DNA from: Frondihabitans sp.
GTDB taxonomy: Bacteria > Actinomycetota > Actinomycetes > Actinomycetales > Microbacteriaceae
Direction: 5' to 3'
DNA: 12,017 bases
Assembly: GCA_025464735.1 (NCBI GenBank)
Contig: JAODMX010000206.1
Location: forward strand, 1-12,017
In this document: positions 1 to 5,855 of the stretch, piece by piece
How positions within the stretch are numbered: position 1 is the stretch's first letter
Layout: each line of letters opens with the position of its first letter
The notes under the pieces: generated by a model
Databases searched by the model: none
What the model saw: the letters and a program-made list of their open reading frames with translations, nothing else
What the model was told of the DNA's origin: nothing
Position numbers and translations under genes: made by a program

Positions 1-1
1 C

Positions 2-1657
2 ATCGCGACCCAGCTCGCCGCGGGCATCACCAAGACCGTCCTCCACGGGTGGGCCAGCACCGCAGGAGCCGAGGGGGTCACCGAGTGGCCGGGGCACGAG
101 GGCATGTGGAACATGTTCTCGGAGCGGTTCGACACGCGGCAGCCCGGATCCGAGTTCTACCCGCTCTGGAACGATGCGGTCGGGCGGCACCAGTACCTGC
201 TGCGCCAGGGCCGCCCCCGAATCGACGTCGGAATCGTGCACACGGATCACTTCACCGACAACGCTTCCGGAATGGTCTTCATCGACGCCGCCGGAAACAG
301 GATCCCGGACGAAAACGCCTACGGGCGGGGCTGGATGCGCGATCGCCAGAACCACTGGTGGCAAGACCTCGGGATGCAGGACGCAGGGTGGACCTACGAA
401 TTCTTCGACGGATCGCTGCTGCTCCGCGACGACGTGTCGGTCGCGGGCGGCGAGGTGCAGCCGGGTGGCCCCGGGTACCAGGCGCTCCTGGTCTTCCAGA
501 GCGCTCTGGATCCCGATGTCGCCTCGCTCCTCCTCGACTGGGCCACGAAGGGCGTTCCCGTGCTGATCGTGCATGGCACGCGTGAGCTCAAGACGCTTCT
601 GACCGGCGACTACACGTCGCACGAGCACGCAGCGGCGCGGACCCCCGGCCTCGACGGTCGAGACGAGGAGCTTGCGGCAACCATGGCCCAGCTGCTCGCG
701 TTGCCGACGGTCCGAGAGATCGACGACGCGGCATCCACCGTCGATGCCTTGCGCGACCTCGGCGTGGTCGGCCGTGCAGAGTTCGTGGCCGAGAACCGCA
801 ACCTGCTGTCGCACCTCCGCTACGACGGTGACCTGACGCACCTCTACCTGTACCACTTCCTCTACGAAACGGGTGAGACCACGACAGTCGAGGTGGCGCT
901 TTCCGGATCCGGCACGGTCCACCGGATCGACGGCTGGACCGGCGCGGTGCGCGAGCATTCGGGGGTTCGGCAGGACGGCGACCGAACCATCGTGACGGTC
1001 ACCCTCTCGCCCGGTGAGACGGCGCTGTTCACACTCGATCGGTCGGAATCCGCCGCCTCGGGAGAGTCGACGCCGGAGCCGACGACCGAGATCGTCGCCG
1101 AAGTACCCGACTGGAGCATCGCCGTCGAGAGCTGGGACGCCGGCGAACTGCAACTCATCACCGAGGACAGGGGTCTCGGATACGAGGCGCGCGAGGTCCG
1201 ACCCCTGACCGCCATAACTCGGCTCGATGCCGGCGTTGGCGCACTGCGCTCCTGGAAGGACATCCCGGCGATCGGGCCCGACGTGTCGGGAGTCGGCGAA
1301 TACTCCGCGGTCCTTCCTGTCGCGACCCTCGACACGGGGGCGCGCTACCTTCTCGACCTCGGATCGACGAGTGGCGGACTCGGATCCGTTCGGGTCAACG
1401 GCGACGCAGCCACCGGTTTCGACACCTCGCACCCCGTCGTCGACGTGACGGACTCTCTGCGGCAGGGCGACAACTCGATCGTGATTCGTGTGGCCGGCTC
1501 GCTCAACAACCGGTTGATCGCGCGCGGGTACTACGACACGTTGCCGGACGTGCTCGCCGAGATCACCGGGAACGGCGACCCGATGCAGCACGCAGTGGTG
1601 CGCGATCAGGGCCTGATCGGACCGGTGCGCCTCCTCCGCCAGTCGACGGCAGACTGA
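2..1657 (+). CDS. GH106-like glycoside hydrolase (alpha-L-rhamnosidase type), 5'-truncated
   Basis: The frame is open from base 2 to the TGA at 1655-1657, so the start lies left of the window; the first internal ATG (104) falls mid-domain and is not the start. The visible part is about 551 residues. Near the start are a TVLHGW segment and a WPGHEGMW stretch, then an RHQYLLRQGRPRIDVGIVHT-type segment. These resemble the catalytic-barrel end of GH106 rhamnosidases, where the usual pattern is R-x-QYLLQQG-x-P-x-ADV. The last about 110 residues look like a galactose-binding beta-sandwich: RVNGD, then VDVTDSLRQGDNSI, then NNRLIARG, and a terminal GLIGPVRL. That domain closes many proteins of this family. 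The likely role is removal of rhamnose or a related sugar from plant or microbial glycans. The family call rests on remembered motifs; a related GH2-like family is possible. The marR gene follows after 46 nt on the same strand. Confidence 0.62.
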   Translation: MATQLAAGITKTVLHGWASTAGAEGVTEWPGHEGMWNMFSERFDTRQPGSEFYPLWNDAVGRHQYLLRQGRPRIDVGIVHTDHFTDNASGMVFIDAAGNRIPDENAYGRGWMRDRQNHWWQDLGMQDAGWTYEFFDGSLLLRDDVSVAGGEVQPGGPGYQALLVFQSALDPDVASLLLDWATKGVPVLIVHGTRELKTLLTGDYTSHEHAAARTPGLDGRDEELAATMAQLLALPTVREIDDAASTVDALRDLGVVGRAEFVAENRNLLSHLRYDGDLTHLYLYHFLYETGETTTVEVALSGSGTVHRIDGWTGAVREHSGVRQDGDRTIVTVTLSPGETALFTLDRSESAASGESTPEPTTEIVAEVPDWSIAVESWDAGELQLITEDRGLGYEAREVRPLTAITRLDAGVGALRSWKDIPAIGPDVSGVGEYSAVLPVATLDTGARYLLDLGSTSGGLGSVRVNGDAATGFDTSHPVVDVTDSLRQGDNSIVIRVAGSLNNRLIARGYYDTLPDVLAEITGNGDPMQHAVVRDQGLIGPVRLLRQSTAD

Positions 1658-1671
1658 GCCGGACTCGTCGA

Positions 1672-1677
1672 TACAGT
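1672..1677 (+). promoter_or_regulatory. Possible -10 element for the MarR gene
   Basis: TACAGT lies in the short gap after the hydrolase stop and fits the actinobacterial TANNNT -10 pattern. Transcription would start near 1684, about 20 nt before the ATG at 1704. No convincing -35 is visible 16-18 bp upstream, where the hydrolase reading frame ends, so this is weak. Confidence 0.28.
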
Positions 1678-1703
1678 GGGCGACTGAGGGAGTGAGGTCG
1701 AAG

Positions 1704-2228
1704 ATGGAACGGGCGGAATCAGAGCGGTCGGGGGCGCGCGAGCATCGTGAGCTCGGTCCCATCATCGAGCCGGATCCATTCGATCTTCGAGTCTCGCTCT
1801 CCTCGATCGTCCACTGGGCGGACAGCCAGGAGGTGCGCCGGGCGATCATGTCGGCGATTGACTTCCCCGTCGACGACGTGCCGATGTTTCTCGTCGTCAA
1901 CCAACTCAGCTACCGGGGAGCGACGTCGCCGAGTCGACTCGCGTCGATTCTCGGGACCGGGCGCGCAAATCTCACGAAGATCGCGCACCGACTCGAAGAC
2001 GCCGATCTGATCGTTCGGGTTCCGGCGCCGAGTGACGAGAGGAGCATCCTCCTCGCCCTCACTCCGGCCGGTCGGGAACTGGGCGAGCGCATTATGGAGA
2101 ATTCCCGTCGCAACTTCGAGACCCTTCTGGCGCACTGGAGCACGAGAGATGTCGACCTGCTTCGCCGCACCCTGGCCCGGCTAGCGAAGGACGCCGGCAT
2201 CACCGACGGTTCGGGGCACCCGACCTGA
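1704..2228 (+). CDS. MarR-family winged-helix transcriptional regulator
   Basis: A 174-residue protein. Residues about 65-123 form the MarR winged helix: NQLSYRGATSPSRLASILGT leads into the recognition helix (GRANLTKIAHRLEDADLI), then a wing with SDERSILLALTPAGREL. The wing carries the usual D-x-R pair. Flanking helices would make the dimer interface. Start choice: GAGG at 1694-1697 lies 6 nt before the ATG at 1704. An in-frame GTG at 1692 would add four residues but has no properly spaced ribosome binding site. The gene is 46 nt downstream of the glycoside hydrolase on the same strand, so it may control sugar uptake or that enzyme; this is inferred from position only. The ligand cannot be read from the sequence. 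Confidence 0.88.
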   Translation: MERAESERSGAREHRELGPIIEPDPFDLRVSLSSIVHWADSQEVRRAIMSAIDFPVDDVPMFLVVNQLSYRGATSPSRLASILGTGRANLTKIAHRLEDADLIVRVPAPSDERSILLALTPAGRELGERIMENSRRNFETLLAHWSTRDVDLLRRTLARLAKDAGITDGSGHPT

Positions 2229-2230
2229 CC

Positions 2231-2244
2231 CTGCTCCCCAGCAG
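2231..2244 (+). terminator. Small hairpin after marR (weak terminator candidate)
   Basis: CTGCT, a CCCC loop and AGCAG form a perfect 5-bp stem beginning 2 nt after the marR stop. There is no T-run behind it, so Rho-independent termination is doubtful. Confidence 0.25.
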
Positions 2245-2305
2245 CTCACGGTGGACCTTCCTGGGCGGTTCTCAAACACCCGTCCGGCGCTGCGAACCCT
2301 GATTT

Positions 2306-2321
2306 CCCGTGTTCTCACGGG
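2306..2321. repeat. Perfect inverted repeat at the left edge of the island
   Basis: CCCGTG, a TTCT loop and CACGGG form a perfect 6-bp stem with a tetraloop, about 75 bp upstream of the chosen GTG of the first double-HTH gene. It lies in the 2229-2379 stretch, which otherwise shows no clear gene. It could be an operator, a processing hairpin, or chance in GC-rich DNA. Confidence 0.35.
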
Positions 2322-2379
2322 GTCGGATGGGCGGCGTCCAGGGGCGCGGGCGTCCGAGCGGCACGATACGCGCGGTCCT

Positions 2380-2727
2380 GTGGCGAAAAATCGGGCGCAG
2401 TCTCAAACACGATTGCGGCCCGCGAGGCGGGCTGAGCTGATCGCCGACTACGAGGCGGGGATGCCGGTCAGGGCGATCAGCACAAAGTACGGGGTACACC
2501 GTGGCACGATCCCGGCGCTTGTCCGGCGCGCGGGTGTCGCGGTTCGGATCACGGGCTTGGATGCCGAAGAACGGGCACGAGCGTCATCGCTCTACCAGAG
2601 CGGGATGACGCTCGTGCAGGTCGCCCGGCGCATGGGCATCGGTGATGACGCTGTGCGCCAGGCGGTGCTGGAAGAGGGCAGTCAGATACGCCCACGCGGC
2701 CGTCGTCCACCGCTTGCTGGGCGGTGA
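2380..2727 (+). CDS. Small double helix-turn-helix DNA-binding protein (left copy)
   Basis: A 115-residue, basic protein with two tandem HTH units. The first (about 16-51) runs ELIADYEAGMPVRAISTKYG then TIPALVRRAGV. The second (about 62-100) has SSLYQSGMTLVQVARRMGIG then AVRQAVLEEG. Such units resemble the HTH of resolvases and Hin-type recombinases and of small HTH proteins common in actinobacterial accessory DNA; no recombinase catalytic domain is present. The start is uncertain. GTG at 2380 gives a compact protein beginning just before the basic region. An in-frame GTG at 2251 would add 43 residues of low-complexity GC-rich sequence that looks non-coding. No clear ribosome binding site supports either. 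It shares its two-unit architecture with the gene at 5839-6399, and the two copies bracket the defence operon. Confidence 0.6.
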   Translation: MAKNRAQSQTRLRPARRAELIADYEAGMPVRAISTKYGVHRGTIPALVRRAGVAVRITGLDAEERARASSLYQSGMTLVQVARRMGIGDDAVRQAVLEEGSQIRPRGRRPPLAGR

Positions 2728-2786
2728 CCGCATGCCGTGGCGAGGGCACTTCTAAAGTCGAGCGCGAGCAAAGACGACGCCGAGAA

Positions 2787-2798
2787 GAACACGTGTTC
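2787..2798. promoter_or_regulatory. LexA/SOS-box-like palindrome GAACACGTGTTC
   Basis: A perfect 12-bp dyad of the form GAAC-N4-GTTC with central ACGT, which fits the GAAC-RNRY-GTTC core of the LexA box described for Bacillus and mycobacteria. The flanks (AA before, CA after) do not match the extended mycobacterial TC...GA ends. It sits in the non-coding gap between the left HTH gene and the TIR gene, about 110 bp upstream of the TIR ATG and 76 bp upstream of that gene's promoter -35. At that distance, simple LexA repression of the mapped promoter is uncertain. Confidence 0.45.
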
Positions 2799-2873
2799 CA
2801 CCTCATGAAATAGCGTCCGACGAGCGCCGGACTCAGCGCAGTCGACACCGCTTGCGACAATATGAGTCGTATC

Positions 2874-2902
2874 TTGCTTAGGAGGCGCGCCTCGTTTACA
2901 AT
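2874..2902 (+). promoter_or_regulatory. Near-consensus sigma-A promoter, probably giving a leaderless mRNA
   Basis: TTGCTT (2874-2879), exactly 17 bp, then TACAAT (2897-2902). The -10 ends 6 nt before the A of the ATG at 2909, so transcription should begin at or within a base or two of the start codon. GAGG at 2904-2907 is too close to the ATG to act as a Shine-Dalgarno site. This is the arrangement typical of actinobacterial leaderless mRNAs. The spacer is occupied by a 12-bp palindrome, listed separately. Confidence 0.72.
2882..2893. promoter_or_regulatory. Perfect palindrome GAGGCGCGCCTC in the promoter spacer (operator candidate)
   Basis: A 12-bp perfect dyad lying wholly between the -35 and -10 of the operon promoter. 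A dimeric repressor bound here would block RNA polymerase. The double-HTH proteins encoded on either side are the nearest candidate binders. Perfect 12-bp palindromes occur a few times per 12 kb by chance, so the position rather than the palindrome itself is the argument. Confidence 0.45.
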
Positions 2903-2908
2903 AGAGGT

Positions 2909-3994
2909 ATGAGCCTGCCCGTAAAGACCACCCTCGTGGACGTTGCTGCCATTGTCAGCTACCTGAAGACGAAGCCGACCGGGGTGACTGTCGCGGAAGC
3001 GCGGGGGGTAGTCGACCCAAAGATTCTCGACGGCCGCAAGTTGCGTGCCTACTCTGACTGGCTACTTGTGCAGCAAGAGGGCGACAAGATCCGCCTCACT
3101 GAGATGGGCCGTCGGCTCGCTCGAACGCCAAGCGACTCCAACCTGTTCCGTGAGATCGTCGGTTCGATTCCGACTTACAGGGCGTCGATGGAGTGGGCTT
3201 TCCACCAGTCGTTCAAGGAGCTCACAGTTGACGAGCTTGCCGCCAACTGGCACGAACACCACAAGTCGGCTGTCGGGACCGACGCGGACGCGTCGATCAA
3301 GGCTGCCGTCACCTGCTTCTTCAACCTCGCGGATGGTGCAGGCCTCGGTAAGTACGTCCTCGGCCGTAAGGGTCAGCCCACCCGGCTCGAACTCGACCGG
3401 GAGACGTTGCGGGTGTTTGTGGAGGAGGGGCCCTCCGCTCCCCCGTGGACCGGGACTGAAGAGGCTGCCGTGGGGAGCGACGAGGACGAAGGCGATCCGG
3501 ATCAGGCTGACACCGAGGAAGAGCCCGAATCGCTTGTCGTACCGAACTCGCCGACAGACACGACGCCGCAGGGGTCCGTGCGCGTATTCATCTCACATGG
3601 TCGCAACATGGAAGTTGTCGAGCAGGTGAAGACGATCCTTGACCTCGCCGACATCAAGTGGGAAGTGGCTGTCGAGGAGGAGTCCGCGGCGATTCCGGTG
3701 CCCGACAAAGTCTTTGGCGCAATGCGTAGCTGCAATGCCGGGATCATCTGCGTCAGCGCAGAAGAGGACACGACAGGCAACGGCAATGGCGAGTTCCATC
3801 TCAACCAGAACGTGCTGATCGAGATCGGTGCGGCCTTCGTGCTCTATGACAAGCGGGTCGTTCTTCTATGGGACAAGCGCATCCCCGTTCCCTCGAATTT
3901 ACAAGGCCTCTACCGCTGTGAGTTCGATGGCGACGAGCTGTCCTGGACGGCAGGTACCAAGCTGATGAAGGCCATTCAGGGATTCAAGCAATGA
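2909..3994 (+). CDS. Winged-helix-like / TIR-like (CAP12/Pycsar-type TIR) predicted NAD+-processing protein
   Basis: 361 residues in three parts. Residues 1-172 are a helical, winged-helix-like region (TTLVDVAAIVSYLKTKPTGV; LRAYSDWLL; then KIRLTEMGRRLARTPSDSNL) reminiscent of DUF5343-type N-domains; I cannot name it firmly. Residues about 183-210 form an acidic, disordered-looking linker rich in D and E. Residues about 224-358 match the TIR-like fold of PF10137: RVFISHGRNMEVVEQVKTIL opens it, NQNVLIEIGAAF holds the candidate catalytic Glu305, and VPSNLQGLYRCEFD follows. In this family the TIR cleaves NAD+, acting as effector in CBASS and Pycsar systems, but no cyclase gene is nearby. It is the first gene of the operon, apparently translated from a leaderless mRNA. 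A 41-nt gap precedes the ThsB-like gene. It may be a second effector that depletes NAD+ or an upstream sensor; this is inference. Confidence 0.85.
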   Translation: MSLPVKTTLVDVAAIVSYLKTKPTGVTVAEARGVVDPKILDGRKLRAYSDWLLVQQEGDKIRLTEMGRRLARTPSDSNLFREIVGSIPTYRASMEWAFHQSFKELTVDELAANWHEHHKSAVGTDADASIKAAVTCFFNLADGAGLGKYVLGRKGQPTRLELDRETLRVFVEEGPSAPPWTGTEEAAVGSDEDEGDPDQADTEEEPESLVVPNSPTDTTPQGSVRVFISHGRNMEVVEQVKTILDLADIKWEVAVEEESAAIPVPDKVFGAMRSCNAGIICVSAEEDTTGNGNGEFHLNQNVLIEIGAAFVLYDKRVVLLWDKRIPVPSNLQGLYRCEFDGDELSWTAGTKLMKAIQGFKQ

Positions 3995-4023
3995 GCGCTC
4001 AGGCACCCGCGCCTCACGACTAA
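3991..4023 (+). CDS. Possible 10-residue overlapping mini-ORF between the two TIR genes
   Basis: ATG at 3991 overlaps the TGA of the preceding gene in an ATGA arrangement and opens a 10-codon frame (MSAQAPAPHD) ending at TAA 4021-4023. The ThsB-like gene's ribosome binding site starts just after it. It could keep ribosomes moving through the junction and couple translation, or be a chance ORF. There is no independent sign that the peptide matters. Confidence 0.2.
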   Translation: MSAQAPAPHD

Positions 4024-4025
4024 AA

Positions 4026-4030
4026 GAGGA
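4026..4030 (+). promoter_or_regulatory. Strong ribosome binding site of the ThsB-like gene
   Basis: GAGGA within AAGAGGAAG (4024-4032) lies 5 nt upstream of the ATG at 4036. It is the clearest Shine-Dalgarno site in the operon and fixes the start. It contrasts with the apparently leaderless first gene and the coupled later genes, suggesting high ThsB-type translation. Confidence 0.75.
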
Positions 4031-4035
4031 AGATC

Positions 4036-4545
4036 ATGAGCTATCGAAACAAGACCTACGTTGCGTTCGCCAGCGAGGACATCGGCAAGTATCGCTTGAT
4101 GGAAGCCTGGAGAGAGAACGACAACATCGACTTCGAGTTCTATGACGCGCACGACCTCTACATCTCACGGGACACGAGCAAGCCGGAAACGATAAATCGA
4201 AACCTGCGCGAGCGCATGAAGAACGCCAAGCAGGTCGTGCTTCTCGGGAGTAGGGACGGCAAGAGGAAGGGCGGAGACGGCATCTCGTTCCTCGCCCACG
4301 AGGTCAAGGTCATGATCGAGTTCAACCTGCCTGTGGTGGTCGCGAACCTCGACGGAGATCGCAACATCGACAAGAACTTCATACCTGCACCGCTGCTGAA
4401 CGCCGACTATTACACGTTGTCGGTCTCGTTTCAGCCGAAGATCCTCAAGTACGCGCTCGACGGCTACGCCCCGCACTATGCAGGAAGCGGTAAGTCTGGG
4501 CCGCACTACTACAAACCTGAAATCTATGCACAGCTTGGTCTCTAG
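4036..4545 (+). CDS. thsB: ThsB-type TIR protein of type II Thoeris defence
   Basis: 169 residues, close to the usual ThsB size. It begins KTYVAFASEDIGKYRLMEAW and continues IDFEFYDAHDL, the hallmark opening of the ThsB / MTH538 TIR-like family (PF08937, formerly DUF1863). TINRNLRERMKNAKQVVLL then leads to SFLAHEVKVMIEFNLPVVV, where Glu89 is the likely catalytic acid, followed by VANLDG. In type II Thoeris this enzyme is switched on by phage infection and converts NAD+ plus histidine into histidine-ADP-ribose, the signal for ThsA. Its TAG stop at 4543-4545 directly abuts the ATG of the ThsA-like gene, which implies tight co-translation. The family match is strong by eye. The product formed here, and whether the TIR at 2909-3994 is also needed, cannot be read from sequence. 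Confidence 0.9.
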   Translation: MSYRNKTYVAFASEDIGKYRLMEAWRENDNIDFEFYDAHDLYISRDTSKPETINRNLRERMKNAKQVVLLGSRDGKRKGGDGISFLAHEVKVMIEFNLPVVVANLDGDRNIDKNFIPAPLLNADYYTLSVSFQPKILKYALDGYAPHYAGSGKSGPHYYKPEIYAQLGL

Positions 4546-5397
4546 ATGAGCGACCTCGCACACGATCTGCGTACTTGGCGCTTCTGGCGCTGGTTTCTCA
4601 TCCAGGCCTTCTCCGCCGTCGGAGTTCTTGCCGTCCTTCTCGAAATCATCAACTTCATCTTCGGAAGACTCCCGATCGAGGGATGGCCGCTCGCCATCAC
4701 CATCGCTGTCATCTCGATCGGCTACGGACTCATCCGTGCTTGGCCGCGCCCCATCAGGCAGGAATACAACTCACCCAACACGACGATTGACATTGTGAAG
4801 GGCGACCTGTTCGGACAGGACTGCAACATCGTTGTCGGCACCTGCGACACATTCGACACTTCGGTCCCTCACATCATCGCCAAGAGCAGCGTTCAAGGTC
4901 AGGCACTCGAACGGCTATACGGCGGCGACACGGAACAACTGGACCGCGAGCTCGACGCGGCACTGCAAGGCAAAACAGTTGAGGGGACAGTTCCGAAGTC
5001 GGGGAAGACGGAGAGGTACGGCGTGGGAACCGTCGCAACGCTTCGCAACGGCTCTCACCGGCTCTACTTCCTGGCATACAGCGAGATGAACGAAGACAAC
5101 GAGGCACAGAGCACACCGGATGGGATCTGGCGGAGCCTTGCGGCTTTGTGGGAAGAGGTCTCGCGGACTGCGAACGGAACCCCCGTAGCCATCCCCGTCA
5201 TCGGTGGAGGACAATCCCGTCTATCTCAAGTCATGCCAGCGCAGGACTCGATTCGCTTCATCGTGATGTCCTTCATGTTCGCGTCACGCACGAAAAAGGT
5301 GTGTGACCAACTGCGAGTAGTTGTGCATCCGAAAGACTTCGATCGACTAGACCGGCTTGAACTCCAAGCTTTTCTTTCATCGCTAAGACCATCATGA
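4546..5397 (+). CDS. thsA: ThsA-type membrane macro-domain effector of type II Thoeris
   Basis: 283 residues. Two hydrophobic helices come first: about 17-38 (FLIQAFSAVGVLAVLLEIIN) and about 47-66 (WPLAITIAVISIGYGLIRAW), joined by a short loop. A macro-type domain then fills about 80-265: TIDIVKGDLFGQDCNIVVGT, the CDTFDTS segment, SSVQGQALERLYGG, GKTERYGVGTVATL, RLYFLAYSEM and IPVIGGGQSRL. Two TM helices plus this macro domain (the ThsA macro / DUF6430 type) is the architecture of type II ThsA. There the macro domain binds histidine-ADP-ribose and the protein assembles in the membrane to stop or kill the infected cell. The ATG follows the thsB stop with no gap. The end overlaps the HIT gene by 4 nt (ATGA), so the HIT protein is made in step with this effector. 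The macro fold could in principle hydrolyse ADP-ribose species, but the family role is sensing. Confidence 0.9.
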   Translation: MSDLAHDLRTWRFWRWFLIQAFSAVGVLAVLLEIINFIFGRLPIEGWPLAITIAVISIGYGLIRAWPRPIRQEYNSPNTTIDIVKGDLFGQDCNIVVGTCDTFDTSVPHIIAKSSVQGQALERLYGGDTEQLDRELDAALQGKTVEGTVPKSGKTERYGVGTVATLRNGSHRLYFLAYSEMNEDNEAQSTPDGIWRSLAALWEEVSRTANGTPVAIPVIGGGQSRLSQVMPAQDSIRFIVMSFMFASRTKKVCDQLRVVVHPKDFDRLDRLELQAFLSSLRPS

Positions 5398-5855
5398 GCG
5401 AATCAGCCATTCGACTTCCCGACGCACAACCATGCGCGTTCTGTGCTTATCTCGATGGGACCCGACCGTTCACATTTGTTACCAGAGACACGACGACAGC
5501 AGTCATGGTCACCCAAGAGCAACGCGGGAAGCCTCACCTGCTAGTCATTCCCACCGCGCACAGAGAGACCATCCTCGACCTAACAGATGTTGAGTGCGCG
5601 GCGTTGATGACTCAGGTGCGGAATGCCGCTAGTGCTATCGACGCTGCCTATCACCGTCCCGGCATCTCTGTTTGGCAGAACAACGGCGAATCAGCAAGTC
5701 AGTTAATCAGGCATGTTCACTTCCACGTTGCAGGAACCCTTGACTCCGGCGGCACGGATTGGGGCGAGGTCGACGAACTCCCGCTTGCCGAGACAGAGCG
5801 AATTGCAGAGCGGATCAGAAAAGGATGGCCTCGTCCGCATGCGCGACAAGGGTGA
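5394..5855 (+). CDS. HIT-family nucleotide hydrolase/transferase in the Thoeris operon
   Basis: 153 residues, normal for the HIT superfamily. C14-x-x-C17 in the PCAFC segment, with His56 and His107, suggests the structural zinc site found in many bacterial HIT proteins. The catalytic histidine triad is at 107-112 (H-V-H-F-H-V), with His109 the expected nucleophile. GKPHLLVIPTAH precedes it, as in HINT and Fhit relatives. HIT enzymes act on the alpha-phosphate of nucleotides: phosphoramidates, dinucleoside polyphosphates or adenylylated molecules. The ATG at 5394 overlaps the stop of the macro-domain gene by 4 nt, and the next HTH gene begins inside this one's last codons, so it is part of the operon. 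I do not recall a HIT gene as a standard Thoeris part. It might degrade or remodel an ADP-ribose-type signal, or repair nucleotide damage; this is inference. Confidence 0.88.
   Translation: MSESAIRLPDAQPCAFCAYLDGTRPFTFVTRDTTTAVMVTQEQRGKPHLLVIPTAHRETILDLTDVECAALMTQVRNAASAIDAAYHRPGISVWQNNGESASQLIRHVHFHVAGTLDSGGTDWGEVDELPLAETERIAERIRKGWPRPHARQG

Noticed and set aside
1669..1684. CAGTGGGC at 1673-1680 as a possible att copy of the tRNA-Val end (CAGTGGGCCC)
   Set aside because: Only 8 bases match, which is expected by chance, and the match does not continue into the T-arm.
2251..2379. N-terminal extension of the left HTH gene from GTG 2251
   Set aside because: The extra 43 residues are compositionally biased, lack a ribosome binding site, and contain the hairpin and repeat; treated as non-coding.
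2549..2860. 103-codon minus-strand frame starting in the gap upstream of the TIR gene
   Set aside because: Most of it is antisense to the left HTH gene, with low-complexity, arginine- and proline-rich translation and no domain.
4165..4563. 132-codon minus-strand frame across thsB
   Set aside because: Antisense to a clear ThsB-family protein; no ribosome binding site or domain.
2909..5855. CBASS or Pycsar system, suggested by the CAP12-type TIR
   Set aside because: No CD-NTase or nucleotidyl cyclase is encoded in the window, and the adjacent ThsB/ThsA pair explains the locus better as Thoeris.
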